Below, piece by piece: positions 39,375 to 47,440 of a stretch of DNA of 64,000 bases (positions are counted from its first letter, which is position 1; every line of letters starts with the position of its first letter). The DNA is from Otis tarda. Lineage: Eukaryota > Chordata > Aves > Otidiformes > Otididae. The notes below the pieces were generated by a model. That model saw only the letters and a list, made by a program, of their open reading frames with translations. It was not told the origin of the DNA and ran no database searches. A program made the translations under genes and the position numbers. The stretch spans positions 206,225,553-206,289,552 of the forward strand of contig CM048552.1 in assembly GCA_026413225.1 (NCBI GenBank), read 5' to 3'.

Positions 39375-39379
39375 GACTT
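39375..39379. repeat. Target-site duplication (GACTT), left of inner CR1
   Basis: GACTT ends the left part of the outer CR1 and recurs at 41912-41916, where the outer CR1 resumes. The pre-insertion sequence needs only one copy. Because the inner tail ends in ...TATGA, the G and A at the right junction are ambiguous, so the true duplication is 3-5 bp. CR1 elements usually make very short duplications or none. Confidence 0.65.
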
Positions 39380-39380
39380 T

Positions 39381-39909
39381 CAGGAAGACAGAGCGGACGA
39401 AGCGCTCTATAGCCAGATAGGAGCAGCCTCACAGCGGTCACAAGCCCTGGTCCTCATGGGGGACTTCAACCACCCTGACATCTGCTGGAGAGACAACACA
39501 GCAGGGCACAGGCAGTCCAGGAGGTTCCTGGAATGTGTGGACGATAACTTCCTCCTGCAGGCGATAGAGGAGCCGACAAGGAGGGGTGCCATGCTGGACC
39601 TTGTGCTCACCAACAGGGAGGGGCTGGTGGGGGACGTGAAACTGACGGACAGCCTTGGCTGCAGTGACCATGACGCGGTGGAATTCAAGATCCACGGGGC
39701 GGCGAGGAAACTGCACAGTAAGCTCTCTGCCCTAGATTTCAGGAAGGCGGACTTCGGCCTCTTCAGGAACCTCATGGGCAAAGTGCCATGGGAGGCGGCC
39801 CTGGAGGGAAGAGGGGCCCAGGAAAGTTGGTCCATATTTAAGGAGCACCTCCTCCAAGCTCAGCAGAGGTGCATCCCGATGAAGAAGAAGTCGGGCAAAA
39901 AGGCCAGGA
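39381..39909 (+). pseudogene. CR1 ORF2 fragment: endonuclease C-terminal part (inner)
   Basis: This is the C-terminal part of the APE-like endonuclease of CR1 ORF2. It shows [14 protein letters not shown] (the D-x-N pair), MLDLVLTN (a further catalytic Asp) and [10 protein letters not shown] (the SDH motif). The N-terminal endonuclease residues are absent because of 5' truncation. One extra base at about 39907-39910, compared with the outer copy, shifts the frame just before the RT linker. The open frame then runs on as nonsense to 39971. The frame also extends upstream to 39201 through antisense outer-CR1 sequence, which is an accident of the junction. Confidence 0.9.
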
Positions 39910-39921
39910 AGGCCAGCGTGG

Positions 39922-41343
39922 ATGAGCAAGGAGCTCCTGGACCAACTGAAAGTAAAGAAGGAAGCCTATAGAGGGTGGAAGCGGGGACAGGTAGCCTGGG
40001 AGGACTACCGAGTGGCTGTGCGAGCGGCCAGGGATAGGGTGAGGAAGGCTAAAGCCCTGATGGAATCGAATCTGGCCAGGGATATAAAAAGTAACAAGAA
40101 AAGCTTTTACAGGTATGTAGGGGACAAAAGAAAATCCAAGGAGAATGTAGGCCCCCTCCGGAAGGTAACGGGTGTCGTGGTTACCCGGGATGTGGAGAAG
40201 GCTGAGGTACTCAACGACTTTTTTGCCTCAGTCTTCACTGACAAGGGCTCTTGTCTCCCCACCCAAGCTGTGGAAGGCACAGGCAGGGACTGTGAGGATG
40301 AAGAACTGCCCACGGTGCTCGAAGAGCAGATTCAGGACCATCTAAGGAACTTGAAGGTGCATAAGTCCATGGGGCCTGATGAGATCCATCCGCGCGTCCT
40401 GAGGGAACTGGCGGATGAAGTTGCCAAGCCACTGGCCATCATATTTGAGAAATCGTGGTGGTCTGGTGAGGTCCCCGATGACTGGAAGAGAGGGAACATA
40501 ACCCCCATTTTTAAAAAGGGGAGTAAGGAAGACCCGGGCAACTACAGGCCGGTCAGCCTCACTTCTGTGCCTGGCAAGGTCATGGAGCAGATTCTCCTGG
40601 AAACCATGCTAAGGCACATGGAGAGCAAGGAGGTGGTTGGTGACAGCCAGCATGGCTTCACCAAGGGCAGATCGTGCCTGACCAATTTGGTGGCCTTTTA
40701 TGACGGGGTAACAGCATCGGTGGACAAGGGACGGGCAACGGATATCGTCTACCTGGACTTGTGCAAAGCTTTTGACACTGTCCCGCATGACATCCTTCTC
40801 TCTAAACTAGAGAGGCATGGGTTCGATGGATGGACCACTCGGTGGATAAGGAGTTGGCTGGATGGCCGCACTCAGAGAGTGGTGGTCAACGGCTCAATGT
40901 CCAAGTGGAGACCGGTCACCAGTGGCGTCCCTCAGGGGTCCGTGTTGGGCCCGGCCCTGTTCAACATCTTTGTCGGCGACATGGACAGTGGGATAGAGTG
41001 CACCCTCAGCAAGTTCGCCGATGACACCAAGCTGTGTGGTGCCGTCGACTCGCTGGAAGGGAGGGATGCCATCCAGAGGGACCTTGACAGGCTGGAGAGG
41101 TGGGCCCGTGCCAACCTCATGAAGTTCAACCAGGCCAAGTGCAAGGTCCTGCACCTGGGTCGTGGCAATCCCAGGCACAAATACAGGCTGGGCGAAGATT
41201 GGATTGAGAGCAGCCCTGAGGAGAAAGACTTGGGAGTGCTGGTAGACGAGAGGCTCAACATGAGCGGGCAATGCGCCCTTGCGGCCCAGAAGGCCAACCG
41301 CATCCTGGGCTGCATCAAGAGGAGCGTGGCCAGCAGGTCGAGG
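39922..41343 (+). pseudogene. CR1 ORF2 fragment: reverse transcriptase (inner)
   Basis: This long open RT frame, counting from the ATG at 39922, shows '[20 protein letters not shown]' near residues 191-210 and HGFTKGRSC near 244-252. YLDLCKAFD (motif A) lies at 277-285, [10 protein letters not shown] at 335-344 and FADD (catalytic) at 365-368. This ATG is internal to ORF2 and not a true start; the real N-terminus lies upstream across a frameshift. One extra base at about 41340-41344 shifts the frame again, and the frame then runs on as an unrelated tail to 41502. All core RT catalytic residues are intact. Confidence 0.92.
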
Positions 41344-41818
41344 AGAGGTGATTCTGCCCCTCTACTCTGCCCTGGTGAGACCCCACCTGGAGTACTGTGT
41401 CCAGTTCTGGAGCCCCCAACACAAGAAGGACATGGACCAGTTGGAAAGGGTCCAGAGGAGGGCCACCAAGATGATCAGAGGGCTGGAGCACCTCTCCTAT
41501 GAGGACAGGCTGAGAGAGTTGGGGCTGTTCAGCCTGGAGAAGAGGAGGCTCCGGTGTGACCTGATAGCGGTCTTCCAATACCTCAAGGGGGCCTACAGGA
41601 AAGATGGGGAGAAGCTGTTCAGTAGGGCCTGTTGTGATAGGACAAGGGGGAATGGGTTTAAATTAGAAGGAGGTAGGTTTAGATTAGATATTAGAAAAAA
41701 ATTTTTTACAATGAGAGTTGTAGAGCACTGGAACAGGTTGCCCAGAGAGGTGGTGGATGCCCCATCCCTGGAAGTGTTCAAGGCCAGGCTGGATGAGGCT
41801 CTGAGCAACCTGATCTAG
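41344..41818 (+). pseudogene. CR1 ORF2 fragment: C-terminal region (inner)
   Basis: In the third frame the C-terminus continues: '[21 protein letters not shown]', '[18 protein letters not shown]', '[16 protein letters not shown]' and '[19 protein letters not shown]'. It ends with TAG at 41816-41818 and is followed by about 90 bp of 3' UTR and the repeat tail. This keeps the run of T that the outer copy lost, so the natural ORF2 stop is visible here. Confidence 0.9.
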
Positions 41819-41887
41819 TCAGGGATGTCCCTGCTCTTGCAGGGGGGTTGGACTAGATGACCTTTGAAGGTCCCTTCCAACTCTAAC

Positions 41888-41911
41888 CATTCTATGATTC
41901 TATGATTCTAT
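41888..41911 (+). repeat. CR1 3'-terminal short repeats (ATTCTATG-type)
   Basis: Three consecutive 8-bp ATTCTATG units end at the junction with the outer CR1. Such terminal repeats are the recognition tail for CR1 reverse transcription. The outer copy has two units at 37838-37855. Confidence 0.9.
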
Positions 41912-43413
41912 GACTTGTGCACCTTCAAGTTCCTTAGATGGTCCTGAACCTGCTCTTCGAGCACCGTGGGCAGTTCTTCATCCTCACAGTCCCTGCCTGT
42001 GCCTTCCACAGCTTGGGTGGGGAGACAAGAGCCCTTATCAGTGAAGACTGAGGCAAAAAAGTCGTTGAGTACCTCAGCCTTCTCCACATCCCGGGTAACC
42101 ACGACACCCGTTACCTTCCGGAGGGGGCCTACATTCTCCTTGGATTTTCTTTTGTCCCCTACATACCTGTAAAAGCTTTTCTTGTTACTTTTTATATCCC
42201 TGGCCAGATTCGATTCCATCAGGGCTTTAGCCTTCCTCACCCTATCCCTGGCCGCTCGCACAGCCACTCGGTAGTCCTCCCAGGCTACCTGTCCCCGCTT
42301 CCACCCTCTATAGGCTTCCTTCTTTACTTTCAGTTGGTCCAGGAGCTCCTTGCTCATCCACGCTGGCCTCCTGGCCTTTTTGCCCGACTTCTTCTTCATC
42401 GGGATGCACCTCTGCTGAGCTTGGAGGAGGTGCTCCTTAAATACGGACCAACTTTCCTGGGCCCCTCTTCCCTCCAGGGCCGCCTCCCATGGCACTTTGC
42501 CCATGAGGTTCCTGAAGAGGCCAAAGTCCACCTTCCTGAAATCTAGGGCAGAGAGCTTACTGTGCAGTTTCCTCGCCTCTCCGTGGATCTTGAATTCCAC
42601 CGCGTCATGGTCACTGCAGCCAAGGCTGTCCATCAATTTCACGTCCCCCACCAGCCCCTCCCTGTTGGTGAGCACAAGGTTCAGCATGGCACCCCTCCTT
42701 GTCGGCTCCTCTATCGCCTGCAGGAGGAAGTTATCGTCCACGCATTCCAGGAACCTCCTGGACTGCCTGTGCCCTGCCGTGTTGTCTCTCCAACAGATGT
42801 CAGGGTGGTTGAAGTCTCCCATGAGGACCAGGGCTTGTGACCGCTGTGAGGCTGCTCCTATCTGCCTATAGAGCGCCTCGTCCGCTCTGTCTTCCTGGCC
42901 AGGCGGCCTGTAGCAGACCCCCACCGTAACATCCCCCGTCCGTCCCTGTCCTCTGATCTTGACCCATAAGCTCTCTGTCAGCTCCTCCCCCATCCCCAGG
43001 CGGAGCTCCACGCACTCCAGCCGGTTGCTGACATAGAGAGCGACACCCCCTCCTCGTCTTCCCTGCCTGTCTTTTCTAAAAAGCCTGTACCCCTCCATGT
43101 TGACGCTCCAGTCGTAAGAGTCGTCCCACCACGTCTCCGTGATGCCAACAAGGTCGTAGCCCTGCTCGCGCGCGCGCATCTCCAGTTCTTCCTGTTTATT
43201 CCCCATGCTGTGTGCGTTGGTATAGAGACACTTCAGCAGGGTCCCCGATAAAACCGACTTGCTGGCTGGAGTGACAGGTGTTCTTTTGTATCGCAGATTA
43301 GGTTTATTTGCTCCTACCTGCGATCCTTCCCTGACTTCTGGGCACTTGGTGCTGGCACTGGCGCCATGCCGATAGCCGTGGGCTGAACTGTGCTCCCCCT
43401 CCCCCAGCAACAC
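41908..43413 (-). pseudogene. CR1 ORF2 N-terminal part: endonuclease plus linker (outer)
   Basis: This is a 501-codon frame from GTG at 43413. APE-like endonuclease motifs: TNAHSM (residues 65-70, catalytic Asn 66), ITETWW (91-96, Glu 93), VGVCYRPP (164-171), [12 protein letters not shown] (197-208, Asp 200 and Asn 202) and [10 protein letters not shown] (265-274). At residue 245 the copy has Asn (MLNLVLTN) where the inner copy has Asp (MLDLVLTN); this Asp lines up with a catalytic Asp of APE-type LINE endonucleases, so nicking is probably lost. The frame ends at 41908-41910 in a TAG supplied by the inner CR1 tail, not by the gene. The first ATG is codon 70, already past catalytic Asn 66, so initiation must lie upstream at a non-ATG codon. 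Confidence 0.9.
41912..41916. repeat. Target-site duplication (GACTT), right of inner CR1
   Basis: This is the partner of 39375-39379. The first two bases could also belong to the inner CR1 tail repeat. Confidence 0.65.
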
Positions 43414-43663
43414 TAGTTTAAAGCCCTCCTGACAAGTCTGGCAAGCCTACGTCCAAGCACACTCTTCCCCTTCTCATTTAGGTGTACGCCATCCTGCCCT
43501 AGCAGCCCGGGCTTCTCAAAGCACGCCCCATGGTCAAGATACCCAAAGCCCTGGCTGTAACACCACTCCCTGAGCCATGAGTTGACTTGCCAGATACGCC
43601 TGGCCCTTTCAGGCCCCTGCCCTTCGACCGGGAGGATAGAGGAGAATACCACTTGAGCCCCCC
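43413..43663 (-). pseudogene. CR1 ORF1 C-terminal fragment (esterase-like)
   Basis: About 83 codons of CR1 ORF1 remain, from 'GAQVVFSSILPVEGQGP' to '[10 protein letters not shown]' and TAG at 43413-43415. In bird CR1 this region is an SGNH/GDSL-esterase-like domain. LLGQDGVHLNEKGK carries the D-x-x-H arrangement typical of the last catalytic block of that fold. The N-terminal nucleophile region is missing because of 5' truncation. The stop overlaps the first in-frame GTG of ORF2 by one base (TAGTG). Confidence 0.85.
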
Positions 43664-43665
43664 TA

Positions 43666-44354
43666 TGAGGACATAGGTTTCAGTGGGACCAGGATTTCCA
43701 TTCCTAGATGTCCCTATTACTGACAAAGTGTCAGATCTGGGAAAAAAAGTAAATAAATACAGGCTACAGATAGAGGCGGACAAGGAAAGGACCTAATAGC
43801 AGGTGCTGGTTTGGCTTGCAGTGTGATTACAGAATTTATACCATTTGTACTCATAGACTGATCATTACTCCTTGATTCCTGGAAAACACAGGGCCTGTCT
43901 CCAATGTCAAATAATGTAACTCCAGCGTTCAGATATGGATGCTGGTTCACTGACAGTCAATACTGCCTGGAAGTCATGTCATTCCTGGGCTCTCTTCTAA
44001 AGTTTCTCTAAAACAAAACCCAGTCTAGAGTCCTTATAAGAGCAAAGTCCAGAGTGCTTCTGATAGATGTTCCAGTTTGTGCAGCAGTTTCTAGGCTCTG
44101 CTTCTTTGAGATATTCTTGAGCTTCTGGCACTTTGGGATCTGGGACCTCTCAGAAGAATGGGAGGGTATCTGCTGCTGTCAGTTAAGGCTAAGGGTAAGG
44201 TAAAGGTAGGTCCAGTTTCTAACAAAATCTGTCAGCTGTCCTTGATCAAAGGGTGCCTGCAGCCTTTGTCCTAGCTGACCACTGATCAGGGAGGGTCAAA
44301 CACCCTTTAAGCCTTTGCTAGGGGAAGCCTATGTAGGAGCCAAGCATACGGAAG
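43666..44354. other. Noncoding spacer between two CR1 elements
   Basis: No homology to either flanking CR1 and no other repeat recognised. The short ORFs here lack protein features. Confidence 0.5.
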
Positions 44355-45017
44355 GCTGTGATCAGTGATGCAAAATCAAGTTGGAGGCAAGTCACTAGTA
44401 GTATATCCCAGGGGTCAATACTGGGGCCAATACTGCTTAATATCTTCAATAATGGCCCGGATGATGAGACAGAGTGGACCTTCAGCAGATTTGTAGATTA
44501 TATAAAACTGAGAGGAATGTGGCTAATACACCAGATGGAGATGCTGCCATTCAAAAGGGCCTAGACAAGCTAGAAAAATGGGCTGTCTGGGAGGGACATA
44601 GAGAAGGACCTCGAGGTCCTAGTGGACAGCAAGCTGACCATGAGCCTGCAAGATACCCTCATGGTGAAGAAAGCCAATAATCTTCTAGGCTTGGAGAATA
44701 GAAAGCCCAGGGATATATAAATACCTGATGGGAGGGAATGAAGAGGGACCAAGACTCTTCTCAACATTGGCTACTGATAGGACAAGAGGCAGTGGGCACA
44801 AATGTAAACAATAAGAAACTCCATCTGAACACAGAAAAACACAAACCTTGGAACAATCTTCCCAGAGAAGTGGAGTCCCTGTTTGTGCTGGTAATCAAAA
44901 TTTAAGTGAACACAGTCTTAGGACATGTATTATAGTTGATCCTTCTTGAGCAGCGAGTTGGACTGGAAAAGGAGAGATGAGAGTCTCTTCCAGCCTAAAT
45001 GGTTCTGTTATTTTTAG
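44355..45017 (+). mobile_element. Older CR1 LINE fragment, internally deleted
   Basis: This is the RT region and 3' end of a diverged CR1 subfamily. '[26 protein letters not shown]' is recognisable as the '[22 protein letters not shown]' block, and RFVDYIKL stands where the catalytic FADDTKL should be, so the metal-binding pair is lost. A large internal deletion joins 'gaaaaatgggctgtct' to 'gggagggacatagagaagga'. A 3' part with 'cccagagaagtggagtccct' and 'gttggactgg' follows, ending near 'ggttctgttatttt' at about 45017. It lies tail-to-tail with no other element and is unrelated to the young nest to its left except by family. Confidence 0.85.
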
Positions 45018-47219
45018 AACATAGGACCTAAAGTAAATTCAGTGCCATGGTGTACACCACCTGTTCACTTGAACTGGTCGTGTGTATGAGTGACGTTAGC
45101 ATATTTATTCTGTACTACTTGGCCTACAGGATTTTCTTCCTGGAGTGGCAATATCTATTGTTGCAGATATGGCCTTATTGGATCAAGTAACATGCAGCAA
45201 ACAACAAGGAGGTTCTCCCAGCATCCTATTTTACTTTTTAATCTCAATGAATGGCTAGGAACAGCATGGAGCATGGAATGCTTCAAAGCTGAATGCTATT
45301 TATGGGGGATTTTCCCTGCAGGAAACTCAAGATTCCTTCTGAAGTGCAGAAAAAAATATATTTTGGAGTACAATGAAATGGTGGTTTTCAATTTCTGATT
45401 TGCAGGAGGTGCGGACTAATTGCAAGGGAGCTATGAAAAAATAGTTGAAGAAAGTACTGACAGACAGCACAAATTTACTATATTGGAAAATGCGGAGGGT
45501 TTCATAAAGTAGGGGAAAGAAAGATTGAAAAACACTACTCTACAGACAGAAGTGTGAGGCCATGTTCTTTCCATCATGAGGTATATAAAAGCCTCTTTGT
45601 TCTAGGATGGATGCTGTACAGGTGCCTTGTGAGGCATAAGTGATTCTCCAAACAGAGTTCACATTCTCAGCTTGCAAATAGGCCTTTACAGATCAGCTGG
45701 CTGAAATAAGATATTAGCTCTCGTACGTAGCGACTCAGAGGTTCATAGTATGAGTGCAAATCCAGAGGAAGTTTCTCTAGGAAGCAGCACTGGGAAAAAA
45801 GATGGATTTGTTCTGGTGTGGGAGCACCATCGACATTCAGGCTGACTTGGAACTAGGATGTACAGTTATGCCAGTAGCAGCTCTTGTCCTCTTTCAAGGG
45901 TGTTAAAAATTGACACAAAAATAAATTATATATGAGAGACAAGTGGAGTAGCCCAGGTGTTCTTGGCAAATGCTGCCATGAAAATTAAATAAAATAAAAG
46001 CCCTTTTAGGAGGATCTGAACGAGCAATCGTTCATGTTTTATACTGAAGCCACTTGCCCACCATCACCACCTCACTGCAGATGAGGAAAGAGACATTTTG
46101 AGGGCTCTTGAGCTTTACGAATGATCGCAGTGAATCAGCACGGAATGATTTAGCACAGGTGTTCTGTAATTGGGCTGCACAGGAAAAATTCCAAGTTCAT
46201 TCAGCGATTCTCAATGTCACCTTTCCAGTGGGGAGTTCAAGTGAAAAGTCTGCTGACTGGCATGTGAATAAAACAGCTAAGTGTGGTGAATATACGCAAC
46301 CTCGGTATTTCCTCCTCTTTACATTTTTACAGGCTTGTTTGTTAGAGGTACTTATTTTTATTTTAATAAAAAGCATTTAACAGGTGGAATACTTTAAAAA
46401 GCCCCAACTGTTTCTGAAAAAGTTACTACTGAAGAACATCTGATCAGCATGTTCCTTCTGAAAGGACACTGCCCCTTTGCTTGTTCCCCATGGCAATTCT
46501 CAGCACCTCGTCAAGGATCATTAAAATCTTATGTGATTTCTACGATTGAAATTCTAAGGCTAGTTTGAGAGAGAATTAAAAAAAAACCAGGAAAAATAGA
46601 AGGGAGAAAAATGCATCAAGATGCATGAAAACCAGATGAATGCATCCATCAGAGAAATGAATGCATTCTCCTGGAGTGTTTGCTGTATGGGATATTTTTG
46701 ACTGTCAGAGCTGAGCAGAGATTGGGTTTTCCACAGATTCAGAGTGAAAACCAAAAGCAATGTCATAAATTAAATCTGGAAGCGAAATGGAACACTTAGA
46801 CTCTGTAGCGCCTGGGAGGAACACAGGGCACTTTCCACTGGAGTTTCTTTAGCCTGTTTCAGTTCTAACATTAAAGTGTGACTGTGCTTACATACTGTCA
46901 GTAATTAGAACATATTGGTTTTGTGCCAAGAGAGACAGGGGTCTGTAAAAAACATTTCCCCTTAAGACTATATCTCAGCCCCTTTTCAGCCTCAGCTCTT
47001 TATATGTCACATTGCCAAAGCTATAGAGAACTAAAGCTCCCTGTTAATGCATTAGTCCCTCAGTGTTCCATATGCTTGGAATACAATTTTCTTTTGTTGA
47101 ATTTTCCCCTCAAAGCAATCAAAATACCAGGTAAATTAAGCCTCGTAGCAGTGAGATGCATGCTGTTACTTCAAAATGACAAATGGAAATAGTTAAGCCT
47201 GGTAGTTCTTTACTGTTGA

Positions 47220-47440
47220 GAAAAACCTGGCCCAAAGACCCTGCCACACTGAAGATGCAGTTTCCAGCCTACATCCAAGGTCTGCAAGCCCTGGCTCCTA
47301 GCCACAAAGGTGGCTCCAGCCCTCCGAAGGATGGGCCTGCCTGTTCCAGTGTGCCTGCTGGAGTACCAGCCCAGGGGTATGCTCGGGTACGTGGGGTCCC
47401 AAATGCCCTGGAGGGTGCACTCTGGCCATAGTGAAGTCAC
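47220..47440. other. GC-rich patch of unknown nature
   Basis: This is about 220 bp markedly richer in G and C than its flanks. It is open on both strands (82 codons plus, 76 codons minus) but without a recognisable protein motif. It could be an eroded repeat, a short CpG-poor island or part of an exon. I do not recognise it. Confidence 0.35.

Larger units (their letters stand above)
37838..39379 (-). mobile_element. Outer CR1 LINE, 3' half (RT region and 3' tail)
   Basis: The CR1 3' end lies at the left: two ATTCTATGA-type units (minus strand) end at 37838. Reading rightwards on the minus strand recovers the reverse transcriptase region, up to a breakpoint at about 39375-39379. There the sequence switches abruptly to a plus-strand CR1. 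The missing 5' half of this same element resumes at 41912: its last sense bases there, 'gtgcacaagtc', join smoothly to 'ccatgaggcctgatgag' here. The outer element was therefore one CR1 of about 3.3 kb before the inner insertion. It is nearly identical to the inner copy over the shared region, so both are young members of one subfamily. Confidence 0.95.
39381..41911 (+). mobile_element. Inner CR1 LINE, 5'-truncated, inserted in outer CR1
   Basis: This plus-strand CR1 starts in the middle of the endonuclease region (CAGGAAGACAG) and runs through the RT to the 3' tail. The tail ends in three ATTCTATGA-type units at 41911. It sits in opposite orientation inside the minus-strand outer CR1, with GACTT at both junctions and one unexplained T at 39380. 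About 2.5 kb long, it is near-identical to the outer copy. 5' truncation is the usual outcome of target-primed reverse transcription. Confidence 0.95.
41912..43665 (-). mobile_element. Outer CR1 LINE, 5' half (end of ORF1 and ORF2 N-terminus)
   Basis: This is the 5' continuation of the outer element at 37838-39379. It contains the last part of ORF1, the ORF1/ORF2 junction, the complete endonuclease and the linker before the RT. Sense homology stops at about 43662-43670, so the element is 5'-truncated within ORF1. No target duplication is obvious at its outer ends. The inner plus-strand CR1 cuts it at 41912. Confidence 0.93.

Noticed and set aside
39201-39971. A 256-codon plus-strand ORF as a single gene
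   Set aside because: Its first 60 codons are antisense outer CR1, the middle is sense inner CR1 endonuclease, and the end is out of frame. It is a chimera created by the insertion junction.
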